Position numbers and translations under genes: made by a program. Shown here piece after piece: positions 22,112-33,475 of a stretch of 64,000 bases of DNA. Source of the stretch: Eleusine coracana subsp. coracana (taxonomy: Eukaryota > Streptophyta > Magnoliopsida > Poales > Poaceae); the NCBI GenBank assembly GCA_032690845.1, contig CM064433.1, positions 39,368,658 to 39,432,657 of the forward strand, read 5' to 3'. The number at the start of each line of letters is the position of its first letter. Within the stretch, counting starts at the first letter, position 1. The notes under the pieces were generated by a model, which was given only the letters and a program-made list of their open reading frames with translations, was not told where the DNA came from and searched no databases.

Positions 22112-25100
22112 CACTATGTAAAAAAGGCACAAAAATGACACCTTAATTATTGACGCTTCTGAAGAGAAACGTCACTAATCACACAATAGTGACACGTCCA
22201 GTTTTCACACGTCACTAAACTAAGTCTCCTCATCAAAACAAGTTACTAATAACTTCGTAATAATGACACGGGTTAATAAAACGCGTCACTAATATCAGAC
22301 CTGTATAATAGGTGACGCGTCTCAACATCATGTGTCACTCTTCTCCTCTATTCCTGGCGCCGCCCATTGCACTTCCCCATCCCGTGATGCCGCCTTCTTT
22401 GCCCTCCTTCTAGATCTCCCTTTGCTTCGCTCGTGTCTCCTCACCCGGATTCCTCTCGCTCTGCTCCCTTCCCTCCGTGTTCCTCAGATCCGTGTGCCTC
22501 ATCGACGATGAGGCCTCAGTGAAGGCGGGGAGTGCGGCTTCTTCCTGCCCCCCCCCCCCCCCCTCCCCCCCACCGATGCAACACAGAGGCCGAGGTCAAA
22601 CCCACCACCCGCGCCTTAAACACCGTTGCCGCGTTTTCGTTGATGCAGTTCAGCCCCTCGCTCTCGCGGCATCAGCATCAGCATGAGCAGCGGTAGATCC
22701 GCCTCCGACTGACGCGTGGGAGGAGCCGCCCTGGATCCCACCGCGGCGGTGCAGTAGGGCGCCAACCCGTCGCCCCAGCCGCCGGCCGGCTGCGTCCGCT
22801 ACCGCACCCCGTCGTCCCCGGACCTGCTCCTCCTCCTCCTGCCGACGCCGCCAGGATGCGCCGCTACTCCGCACTGCTAGGCGCCTACCAGGACTCGCTC
22901 ACCGACCGCGTCCACCGCTACCGCGGCGTGCTGCTCGTCGTCCTCGCCCCGCTCGCGCTCGTCTCCCTCGTGCTCCTCCCCATGCCGTCCTGAGGCGCAC
23001 CCGCCGGGGCAAGGAAGGTCGGCCCGCTGGCCGCCATGGGGCCGAACAAGTACGCCGTCATCTTTGATGCAGGGAGCTCCGGCAGCCGCGTACACGTCTT
23101 CCGCTTCGACGGCAACCTGGATCTGGTCCACATTGGCAGCGAGATTGACCTCTTCCTCCTGGATCTTGCAAACGGTAAATGCTTCTTTCTTCTATAGTAT
23201 AACTTTTCTGACGTTGCATTAATTTTCATCACCAGTTTTCTGCTTTGATTTTAATATGGGTTGGGCTGCTGCTGATTCCTTGATCGCTGCAAGTTAGGGA
23301 TCTTCTTCGTGACAAGACTTCCTTTAAAACCCAACCAGATTGGATAACAGTTCTTGATGGAACGCAGGAAGGTCCATACGAGTGGGTATGATGCTCATCT
23401 TGTCTATCCATTGACTCCTGATGATTCGTATAAATTCTTGGATTATTGTTTCAAGGCCTGAAGTCATGCATTGCTGCTCTTTGGTTTTTTGAGGGTGTCT
23501 GTTGGAAATGAAATCCCATGATTGTAACTGTTTAAACACCATAAATATAACTGCAAACATTTTTTTACAGCTACTTGCATTATGGGTTGCTGGCTGCTAG
23601 AGCAGAAGTCTTGAAAGTGGGCAATGACAATGGTTACAGCAACTGTATGTTAGAGGGATACCAAGGTATGTTTACTTAATTCTACTTTTTCCTCTCTGTT
23701 CATGTTTTCCTCTTTGCGTGTGACAGTTTAAACTAGTTCCCTGACACCGAAGTGTTATTTGTCCTTATTTCTCTTGTTGAAAAGAACTTTCTGGAGCACT
23801 GTTTTGGGAGACTGGTGCTCGGTCACGGTCGATGTAATTAGATAAACACGTTTCTTCTGTCATGTTTTCTGTCCTATTAGCTCTGAGGGCTGAGCTCTAA
23901 TGATTGAAGAATTAAACAAGTCAGGTTCACAGAATGATGTTTCTCTCAAATTCTTTCTGTATCAGTGATCTCTCTCTAAGATACAAGCTATCTATCTTGC
24001 TAATTTCCTTGGTAATCATGTGGACAAAGCAATCTTAGTTACTATAGTGCTTCTTATACCTATGCTCCCATTTGTAAGTCTGATTTTGTATATGACATTA
24101 TCTGTGCCAAAACTTTGCTGTCTGGTCATCTGATTGTTTGCTATGATTGCTTGTAGTAGTATTTGATTTTAATCATGTTTTGATTTTAGGACAATACAAA
24201 TATGGCGACGATACATTTGGAGCATCGGCTGCACCTTCTGGCGCTAGTTATTCTAAATGCAAGGATGATACAGTGAAAGCTCGTAAAAAATCTCTTTGTG
24301 GCATTTGGAATGGTGGTGGTGGTGCTGGACAGAAGAATCTCTTTGTGGCTTCGTTTTTCTTTGACAGGGCTGCTGAGGTGAGATTTTGAGATAGCTGATT
24401 CTCACAGTTTGTCCCGTTTGTACTTGTGCCACTGGGCGCCGCTAGGGTTGATTACTACTGCATATTCTCTACTGAAAATATGAATGTCTTGGAACACTGT
24501 CAACGTGATGGAACTGTTCTACCTTTAGTCTAGGATGTTTACACTTCTATACATCTTTTAGCCTATCATGTTGTACCTAGCTCTGAAACTGATTCATGTA
24601 GTTTAGATATTGTCATGTATATATGCTGTATTTTGAAGCAAGGGTCAGTGTTTTTGCCCGTCGCAAAACTGACATTAGAGCTCACTGTAGTTATGTTTTG
24701 TGCTAATAACACTATTAGAGAAGGCATTTACAGGCTTGATATTTTGACATCTTGAAGTACCCTTTTTGTTTTTTTTTCCTATATGTCAATTGATCCCATG
24801 ACTTGGTGAAGACCCTAAATTCTGAAATCAACAATGGTAAATTGCTTCTACAAGATAAACATGTATTAGAGGTGTGGTGCTTGCTCCCTGGTGTTATCCT
24901 GTTATATTTATATATGGACTACTAGAATGTCTATTTACTCCTTCCTTGTCTCTATGACAATATTCAGACTTTGATGTTATATTTATATATGGACTACTAG
25001 AATGTTATACCTATTGTGTGATGCAATGTTCAGACTTTGATACTGTTGGCTGAGATATAGGCTACATGCTTAGAGATAATAGTTAATCTGTATATATCAC

Positions 25101-25611
25101 TTCAATGGAGATCAGTACAGCTAATACTTAGAAGAAAATTGTGCTATGTTATATCTTAGGGTTGAGATGCATACAATAGGTAAAACATGTGTAGTTATGT
25201 TTGGACATGTTAGATAGAAAAATGCGAATTCTATTCATGTGGACATTTTAGAACCAGCAGATGTTTATGAATGTTAGAATGATTTGTTGAGACCATTCTG
25301 TATCTGAAGCACCTCATACTCATTTTTATTTTTTTTATTTTTTAATTCTTCGTTAGTGATGCGTTTTGTAAAAACTCGTCACTAATAGCCCTCACATTGG
25401 TGATGCATCTTGACCAAAACGTGTCACCAGTGTCTCCCACATTGGTGATGCGTCTGGACCAAAATGCGTCACTAATGTGAGAGTCATTAATGACACGTAA
25501 AATCCACGTCACTAATAACTTTACATTAGTGACGCGGAACTAGTGACGCGTTAAAAACACGTCACTAATGTCACTTGTGAAGTGTCACTAATGACCTGTT
25601 TTTACATAGTG
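22112..25611. mobile_element. CACTA element, 3.5 kb, carrying captured apyrase fragments
   Basis: The ends are CACTATGTAAAAAAGGC and GTTTTTACATAGTG, flanked by a perfect TGA duplication (22109-22111 and 25612-25614). Sub-terminal repeats of GACGCGT / GTCACTAAT type occupy 22140-22340 and 25360-25600. It has no transposase; the interior holds host gene exons and introns (22856-24378), so it is a gene-capturing CACTA. It inserted into segmental duplication copy 1; copy 3 lacks it. Confidence 0.9.
22856..24378 (+). pseudogene. Captured apyrase (GDA1/CD39 nucleoside phosphatase) exon fragments
   Basis: Four exon-like pieces separated by intron sequence. Exon 1 (22856-about 23173) encodes MRRYSALLGAYQDSL, a hydrophobic segment, then after an in-frame stop YAVIFDAGSSGSRVHVF, the first apyrase conserved region. 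Exon 2 (about 23293-23387) encodes VRDLLRDKTSF and VLDGTQEGPYEW. Exon 3 (about 23570-23667) encodes YLHYGLLAARAEVL and GYSNCMLEGY. Exon 4 (about 24189-24378) encodes QYKYGDDTFGAS, GIWNGGGGAGQKN and NLFVASFFFDRAAE. Splice junctions remain recognisable (for example CCAAG|GTATG and TTTTAG|GACAATAC). Conserved regions between exon 1 and exon 2 and in the middle (the DLGGGS region) are missing. Intact apyrases hydrolyse NTPs and NDPs in the Golgi or outside the cell; this copy cannot. Confidence 0.85.
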
Positions 25612-25614
25612 TGA

Positions 25615-26713
25615 TGCATCAGACTTTGTGCGCTAAAGAGAAACCAATCTTATGAATCTCCATTGCAAGCTCTTGTAAAAGCTAATAGTCTGGAGCTGCT
25701 GACGATTTAACGACAGCGAGGCCATCTGCTGCCCATACACATTCAACTCGGTAGCAGATGGTTTAGCCTCTAGATTTTGTAATAATTTATGTGGTTACTG
25801 ATTTGGCTGAGCCTCCAGTCTACTGGAACTAGTTTCCACTAAAAACGGCCTTCGTAAACAAATAAGAGAAGCCAAAATATATTAAGAAAATGACAGAAGC
25901 CACAAGATTCGAACAACAGCAGCAACCTTGATGAACATGAAACCTAACCATATCTCAGGAATTAAATAGAAAAATAGGTATAAGGGTCACAAGTCAATAT
26001 AAAATTAACAGGTAGCAATTAACCTCGACATATTTGCCTAATAAAGTACCAGCGACTTGGATAGCATACGGAGGAACTTATACATTAGCTCACCCTGTTT
26101 GTTAACAAGAGAGGATATTTGAACCATCTATTTTCATTTTTAAGTTTGAAATATATGAGAATTTTTTTTCATTTTTAAGTTGATCCCTTATTTCTATACT
26201 TTCAAATAAAGCTATAGTTATATCATATTTTTGTACATCGAGAGATTGGGTCTGCTGGTTTTTCATTTTTATTTTTTATGCATTCACATCTCATTATAAC
26301 CTCGACGTGCCCATCCGCCGCTGCTGTGAGACCATAGAGCCAATCCAAGAGAAAGTGTGAAAGCGGTCACCACCGTCTTTTGTTGTTCTTTTTAGTTACT
26401 GTTGCAATTGGGGCATTCAACGGGGGAACCCAGAAGAGGCCTCACGCTAGCACATTATCCGGTTGAATCCACCAAGATTAATAAGTGTGTTACATTTATT
26501 AGGTACTTATTATTGGACAACTCTAATTACCTACAAATGAACCATGTGACAATAATTTCATGATATTGATCCATGATTAAACAAGACTACAAGCCTATTC
26601 TTTTAACTAAATAGATTTGCATTGTTCTATAATGCAGTGGTCATATATTTTTGGTTTGGTATTATGCGTATTTAAGTTACAATTTTATAGTCTATTTTCT
26701 AAAAAAATATTAC
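25615..26713. other. Gene-free flank, part of segmental duplication
   Basis: 25615-26110 matches 44790-45160. From 26110 to the LTR the DNA is AT-rich with no gene I can support. Confidence 0.5.
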
Positions 26714-29700
26714 TGTGACACTTCCGGTGTCATAAAGGTTCCAAGAACAGCCCCTTAGTTATCACAAGAGCCTAACACCAAAAGTTTGAACTGAAATATA
26801 CCAAATTTGAATTCAAAGTAAACATATTTGAATGTCACTTGAACTACAAGTCCAGATTTTTCAGCGTAACTCATACCTGCCAAAAATATATGTTTATGTT
26901 CAGGGTAGAGTAGAATTTTAAGGAATTTTTCAGAATTTTATCCCTTAATTTAGGGGCCCAATAAATGCCTAAAAGGTCCAAAACTACCCTTCTTTAAAAA
27001 TTTCTCATTTAAATTCCAGTAACAACCATTGAGTACTTTCATTTTTCTAAATTAGAGTACATCATGAGGAATATGCACATATTTTTAGATTCCCCATGGG
27101 ATCTATATTTTTAAATCTACAAAAATATTAAGCGAGCGTAGTTTCGAAAACCAGGAAAAAGAAATAACCGATGGGACCTGCCTGTCAGCCGCATGGAGAA
27201 AACACACCCGGGCGCCGCGCGCTCGCCACGCCCGCGTGACGCTCGCGTGGCCGCCGGCGTACGGCCAATGGCCGAAGCCGCGAATCGACGCCCCCACCAG
27301 CCTTCGGACATCCGTTTTGTCGCCCCCCTGTCCGAACGGTCCCCCCCCCCCTCCTGAGTCACACTCGCTTTCTCTCTCGCACTCTCTCGCTTGCCGTGCT
27401 GCCATTGCCGCTCGGAGCCGCCCTGTGCCGCCGACGCTTCGCTGCAGCAACCGACCGACTGCCGACGCCTAGAGCACCGCCTCGACGCCCTCAAGCTTTG
27501 CGTGGAGCCGCATCCCCTCTTCCGCACCGAGCCGCCGCCAATCGCCGACTCCTTCTCCACCTCCGATCGTCGCCCAACCACGTCGCACGACCCCCACGGT
27601 GAGCCCATGGTCGATTCCTCGTGCATGCGCGCGCGAATCCACCTCCCTCCCATTTCTAGCCTCAGCCGGCTCGAGCTCGAGTCCTTTACCCGCGAAGCTA
27701 CCGCTGCTAGCCGCCACCGCCGTCATCGCTCGTCACCGGCCGCGAGGGCGTGCCTCATTGTCTCCCTTCTGCGTGCCGCGTCACCCCCACACCCCACCAA
27801 GTCCGTCGGAAGTCGGGGCATGAGTCCTCGCCGCCTCAGCTGGCCGCCGTGCTCACGCCACCGTCGCGTGTGCACGCTCGGCTCGGCTGAGCTGGCCGAT
27901 GGGCCACGCTAGCCACTGGGCCATGCCCGCCTGGGCCAGATCTGGCCCAGAAGCACCCCCCCCCTCCACGTGGGTTTCGGCCCACTGGGCTGCCTGGATG
28001 CGGCCCACGAGCATAAAAATGGGTTTTCTCACTTTATTCATTTCTAGAAAAATGTTAAAACTTGTAAAATGCATAGTAAAGTAATTAATACGAATTTTAA
28101 AGCAAGGTAAATTTTATTAGCCTTGTCCGGACTTGTACTATTAAAGAAAAATGCTAAAGCACGTTGCCTAATAGTATTGTATCAAGTATAAATTAAATAG
28201 GGGAAACCACAAATAAAATCATAAAGAATTCTTAGGGACCAGTAAATTGATGAAACTTGGTGATTAGTCACGTTTTAACTTGTTGAACCTTACTGGAAAA
28301 TCACAAGTCATAATTCTCTGTATTTTAGACATAAATAATTATTTAACCTTTTGCACTATTCTAATTATTTAAGATTAATGGCTCGTTGCATGTAAAGGAA
28401 ATTTGGCATATAATTCCCTCCTATCATTACCCATTTACAGTAAATCACTCGTGCATTATTGACGAATAGAACCATATCAAATAATTAATCGCTCTTGCCC
28501 ATTGATTAATTACTAAAAATCAAGCAAGCAATGTATATAATTACAACTTGGCATAAGAACCCCTCATGACATGTTCTATCTACAGTAGATAATACACAAG
28601 TAAATAACTATTAAACCAAGCTAAATTATGAATTGCTCACTTAAGCTCGATGATTTTCATCGAAATTCTCTAAAAGGGCTGAGTAGTGTTTGACGAGCGG
28701 TGCCCCGCTCACTTCCACATGAAATCATGTACATTAACATATTTATTGAGGAAGTGTCATGAATCTTCTCTCATAACCATCATCTTCTGCATCATATAGA
28801 TCACGTAGTGAACCACATGGAGACGGGACCGGAGCAGGAGCCAGAAAGAGCCGGTGGTGTCACAGCTGATCAAGAGCAGAACCCAGGCAAGCCCCGGTGC
28901 ATCCCACTGTTTTAATTTTTACTCTATCACTAGTTAAGGATGTAGGCTTGACTGTGCATTAAGTGATAGGAGTTGGTTGAAACCCTAGCATGCAGTAAGT
29001 TCACCCTTCCCGATATTTAGCCTCAGGACGCTAGTCGCTCTGCTTAATTTAGGACGACCATTCACCGAGTGGTATGGAGACCACTCGTAGATAGAAAATG
29101 TTACCCCTGGGGAATGATGATGGATTAAGAAAGGTGTGGATGGGATCAAAATGAAGACCGGACGGGCAATTAGGTGGAAAGGAAATGACAGTTTGTCTTC
29201 AAGGAGATAGTCCCGTCCGAGTCACCTAAGGCTACGCCTCGTGTCCGGCCCATGGGATCAAGTTTGAACGTACTGTTTGTATGCTGGAGTTATAGGCCCA
29301 GTAAACCGACGTAGCTACGACTACTGCCTAGTCGGAAGATAGCCTTCTCCCTTCTTTGGTGGAACTGGGGCTGAGAGGAGAGAGCAATCCACCCACGGAT
29401 GGCGGCACGGGGCGCATCATGTTGGGGGACCCTTCTCGGGGGAGTTTGGACTCGGAAGACCCTGCTATACCGTAAGCGAAAGGTTGCTCCATTCGGCTCC
29501 AGGAAGCGTGTATGGGTCGTGCAAGTAGGTTTCTCCTGCAGGATGTAAATCGATTCGAGTCGTTGCCCCTCATAGTAACGAGTATCACTTGATCGCTGCT
29601 CTGGAATAGTGTCGGAAGCCATTAAGTTGATGAATGGGTTTAACACTACTGTTTGAAATTATTAAGCATTATTTTGCAACCTTGATTGTTTTAGCCTAGT

Positions 29701-30348
29701 GCAGACTAAATTTATCATACCGCATGACAACTTAACTTGCTGCTAAAACTTAAAAAATAAGGATCCACTCTTAGGCTGGCTTCCTGGCAAAACAAACCAA
29801 ATCTCTAGCCTTTGCATGTCTAGGTATCAGCTGTAGTTGGCCATTTTGACGGGTCAGTCTTGCTGAGTAAACTAGTTACTTAGGACGTAGCTCTATGTGG
29901 TTTTCAGATGACCAGGACGGAGACTGTCACTATGGTGGGAGATTCCGCTTGGAAGGCCAGCGCCCTGACTGCTGGAACATCGAGTGGGAGCCGTGCACGA
30001 ATGAAGACGAGGAGTAGTTCCTTGCTTGCCGGTACGGTGCTTGGGAAAGACACCTAATAAGGCCGGGTTGTTCCCTGTATGTCGCCACGAGAGGGCGATT
30101 ATATCTTATCTATTTCGTTGAACTAGTTGAATCAATGTTGAACAATTCGCTTCCATATTTTCCCTTTTGATAAAACTCTGGGTTGTAATATAATTTCAGA
30201 TTTATGTAAAACTCTGTACTCTACCTATGCTCTTGTTGCAATTATTTTCTTCTATCATGTGTTGTACTATTGGGCGTCACAGCGCGTGTCGTCACCCGAG
30301 AAAGATTCTGGAACGGAGCCGTCTCCGTGGTAAGACGGTTTTGTGACA
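26714..30348. mobile_element. Probable solo LTR, 3.6 kb
   Basis: Starts TGTGACACTTCCGG and ends GGTTTTGTGACA (TG...CA), flanked by a perfect 5-bp duplication ATTAC (26709-26713 and 30349-30353). No second copy of the end sequence lies inside, and no gag or pol motif is visible, so a single long LTR left by recombination is the simplest reading. A GC-rich block (27200-27970) opens frames that I judge non-coding. Grass Ty3 chromoviruses of the Tekay/Del kind have LTRs of this size, but the lineage assignment is inference. Confidence 0.7.
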
Positions 30349-30353
30349 ATTAC

Positions 30354-31590
30354 AAAATAATTTGTCATTCTATTTTCGTATAGGTATAACTCATGAATAC
30401 ATGAACTTCAACTCGATCAGCTTTTGGGGGGCTTAGTCTGCATATGAAATTCCACATGACTCCTCAAAATCAAGTTTTCTTGATGCTTATTTCCACAATT
30501 TTGGTGCAGTGTGTGCCAGAATTTTTAAATTGTGTTTCTCTTGTTAAATTAAAGTGTACATGTTTAATGTATGTTGTGCAATAGGTAGCAAAATTGTTGC
30601 TTTCTACTCTTCCAAAGGGTTGGAGAAACTTATGTACCTCAATTTAGTTTGTCCCTTTGCTTTTTGGTTATTCTACTTAATTAATATGCATCCCTCCATT
30701 ACTATGGTTATCTTGTTATGTTATAATGTAACCATGTGGTGAATCATCAATGTCGTCATTGTTGTTATGTAAAGATGACTTACTAGTAGATGATTTTTTT
30801 TAAGTTAATCTTTCCTTTTGCCATTATAGATGTTTTTCTAATGTATGTCACTACATCCATTCTTCATACAGCAGTCATCCTTGTCAATAGTTTGAAATCA
30901 TACGTTTTATTTTAAATAAAACGTATCCGCAGTCTTAAAACTTGTTTTAAAGTGTTATATAGGCCATAGCACTTTTAAAATGCATATTTAAGTCCCTGAA
31001 GTTTTCTAGGTCCAGAATGTTGAAATCCTGAACCCGCTGTTACATGTGTTAATTTAGTGTCATTTTTTACATTTTTGTGACATTACCATTATAATTTATA
31101 CTACTATAAACGTTATTTGTTTGTATCAAATATTATCGGCCTCTTATTGAATACAACTAATGAGAATAATGGCGGAACATAACTTGTTTTTTCGTTGGTG
31201 CGCAAGTTTAAATAATGCATTTGATGGATCAGATCATGTGTCAAGAAAACCAAGAATTTCATTTATGCAGAGCGAGGATGGCGGGACCTGAGATTTATCA
31301 ACTCTACATGATTGCTGATAACCTATAATATTGAATCGAGTATTTTTCTGGATTAGCTCTGTGTCTTGATAAAATGATAACACGTCCTGGCATTACGTAT
31401 TTTACGGAACGAAGTCATCAAATGTTACCATCATTTCCTTTTACATATTTCTAGACGGAAATACAATCAGACCGAGCATGCACACAACAAATTCACGTAC
31501 ACTGATAATGTTACATGTTGTAGCAACATCATATCCATATATAGGCATATTAGCGAAGTCGTATAGGATGGGATGGTGGAACGACGACGA
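30354..31590. other. AT-rich intergenic with a dispersed repeat
   Basis: About 30430-30800 is similar to 49630-50050 in the same orientation. Shared landmarks are GGAGAAACTTATGTACCT and TATAATGTAACCATGTGGT. No gene is supported. 31440-31600 would hold the 3' UTR of the GH18 gene to the right. Confidence 0.5.
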
Positions 31591-31601
31591 TGATGATCGC
31601 C

Positions 31602-32531
31602 TCAAGCCCACTGCGTGACGAAGCTGCTCAAATCATTGATCTTGTCGTAGTACCGGTCCCAGAGCATGACGCCGCCGTAGTTGGCCGCCGTCTGCGCCAC
31701 CGGCAGCAAGCTGTAGTAGATCTCCTTGGGCGCGACGTACCCCATCCCGGCCTCCGGCGCCGCGGGTAGCCCGAAGAAGACCTTGGTGTACGGGTACGCC
31801 GCCGTCCAGTTGGCCCACAGCTCCTGCCAGTACACTCTGCAGTCCTCGTCGTCGCCGTAGAACCGCACATGGATCCGCTCGAAGACGCCCGTGTCCAGCG
31901 CCTTCTTCACCCGGTCATCGGGGGGGAACCGGCACCGCGGCGTGGCAGTCAAATGCAGCTGCGGCTTCCCGGGCCCACCGCGGATAATCTTGTGCTTGGC
32001 GAGCTCCCGTGCCAGCACGTCGTAGTGCTCGTCGGGAGCGGCGTTGTTGTGGTCGAGGAAGAGGTCGACGCCGTCGAGGCACGCGTCGCCGAAGGGGCGG
32101 CGCACGGTCTTGTTATTCGAGCCGCCGAGGAAGGCGTTCCAGAGGTAGTCGAAGAGGTCCAGCGCCGACTGTTTGGTTGGGAGGGAGTAATGGCTGCCGA
32201 AGCCGCCAATGGAGAGAGACACCGGGATGCCCTTGGACTGGCAGTGCTTGATGTCCCTGCCGGTGGGACCCACCGGGTGGCCCGACAGGTCCAGGTGGTA
32301 CTTGTTGCCGCTGCCGTACACGTCGAGGAAGGAGATGATCACCCTGGTGTACCTGCCCGTGTCGCAGGCTTCACGGAGGGAGCCCTCGTTCTTGTTCCGG
32401 CCCCAGAATACGGTCAGCTGCCCGGTCTTGTTCTCCAGAGTGGCAGAGGCCGGGACGACGAGGAAGGTAACAACGGTGGCGAGGAGAACAAGCATCATAG
32501 TCGGAGCTCTCCAGAGTGTAATAATCCCCAT
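31602..32531 (-). CDS. XIP-type GH18 protein (xylanase inhibitor / class III chitinase homologue)
   Basis: An intact single-exon frame of 309 residues. A signal peptide occupies roughly residues 1-30 (hydrophobic MMLVLLATVVTFLVV, then ASA). The GH18 barrel follows: GQLTVFWGRN (strand 1), SLSIGGFG (strand 3) and DGVDLFLDH (strand 4), ending with GGVMLWDRYYDK. In active class III chitinases strand 4 reads DGxDxDxE; here the second catalytic Asp is Phe and the Glu is Asp, so chitinase activity is unlikely. Grass XIP-type proteins with such changes inhibit fungal GH10/GH11 xylanases in the apoplast. Five cysteines and three N-x-T sites fit a secreted glycoprotein. A TATA-like run (32608-32621) lies about 80 bp upstream of the start. 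Whether it inhibits xylanase cannot be told from sequence alone. Confidence 0.9.
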   Translation of the reverse strand: MGIITLWRAPTMMLVLLATVVTFLVVPASATLENKTGQLTVFWGRNKNEGSLREACDTGRYTRVIISFLDVYGSGNKYHLDLSGHPVGPTGRDIKHCQSKGIPVSLSIGGFGSHYSLPTKQSALDLFDYLWNAFLGGSNNKTVRRPFGDACLDGVDLFLDHNNAAPDEHYDVLARELAKHKIIRGGPGKPQLHLTATPRCRFPPDDRVKKALDTGVFERIHVRFYGDDEDCRVYWQELWANWTAAYPYTKVFFGLPAAPEAGMGYVAPKEIYYSLLPVAQTAANYGGVMLWDRYYDKINDLSSFVTQWA

Positions 32532-32606
32532 CGTTGCGCAGATTGGTTATTTTCTAGTAGATTGTTTGGCGGTAGACAAGTCAACTGATGGGTGATTAAC
32601 CCAAGT

Positions 32607-32607
32607 G

Positions 32608-32643
<36 letters not shown>
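32607..32643 (-). promoter_or_regulatory. TATA-like (TA)n run and GA tract upstream of the GH18 gene
   Basis: An ATATATATATATA run at about 32609-32621 is directly followed by a (GA)n tract to 32642. It sits about 80 bp 5' of the GH18 start on the minus strand, a suitable place for a core promoter with a CT-rich leader. Confidence 0.45.
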
Positions 32644-33475
32644 ATCATTATCAGTGGGTTCCAGCTGATCTACAAATATGTATATGCAGCGGCATATAGT
32701 TGACTCTGACATTACCACTTTTCTTTTTCCGCTGGCTTCTGCTTCTCTATGGAAGAAATCAGGAGGATGCTGCGTGCGCATCAAGATGGATAAGGAAGAT
32801 GCATCAACATGCAAGCCAAGCATGTTTGAACAATACTTCCATAGATTGATCCATCAGCTGACTCGAGTTGCAGCGTGCAAGGGATAACATATATGGACGA
32901 CAGCTCACACCAACTGAACTAAAATAGTACTACTGCATTTAGGTCAAAAACTATTTGAGACAAAGGAGGACGGAGAGGCATGTACCGCAACAAAACGTTG
33001 ACCAGTCAACACTGGAACAGGCGTCGTTGACATTTGACTGAGCACCAAGCACCAACAGCCAACCTACGTGGCTCGCTCTATCAGATATCCAACTTTTTTG
33101 TAATAATATAGAATACAGTATACCAGGGTGATTCTTTTTTATTTCGAAACGTCATCTGCCAGTGGTTCTACTAACCTACTGTTCTCTTTTTGATGCATCA
33201 TGCATGTAAGACATTGTTTCAGAATATGAGAAGCTAGCATAAGGATTTTCGGCCACTAAAGTTCTTGCATAACTTTTGTTAATACAAATGCAAAATAAAA
33301 CTATACAATTTTATTCATTACAAAATAGTTTCTTCAATAATAAGAAAATTTTAACACATTTTAAGAAATACAATAGTTTTTTGTACAGCTAACTCTGCAA
33401 TATTATAGCTTCATTAATTTCAACTAAATAATGAGCAATTGATTTATATTTTTGTATAATCACAATACTCAAAGT
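32644..33475. other. Upstream intergenic of the GH18 gene
   Basis: The short frames at 32678-32887 have no recognisable content. It becomes AT-rich after 33080. Nothing else is seen. Confidence 0.35.

Larger units (their letters stand above)
18640..26110. repeat. Segmental duplication, copy 1 (carries gene A)
   Basis: Three blocks, 18640-19110, 20330-22110 and 25615-26110, match in order 42000-42910, 42930-44700 and 44790-45160 in copy 3. Shared landmarks include GATGAAGGATAAA, TATTTTGGTAACATG, AGCAGTTCATGGTTC and AACATGAAACCTAACCATAT. Two insertions break copy 1: a TIR-like element (about 19140-20310) and a 3.5-kb CACTA element (22112-25611). The first block is also present in copy 2 (37400-38040). 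Confidence 0.75.

Noticed and set aside
27391..27912. 173-codon plus-strand frame and overlapping frames on both strands
   Set aside because: It lies inside the probable solo LTR in a GC-rich block where all frames stay open. Composition is Arg/Ser/Pro-rich and no domain motif is visible.
31869..32595. 239- and 128-codon plus-strand frames
   Set aside because: They are antisense shadows of the GC-rich GH18 coding sequence.
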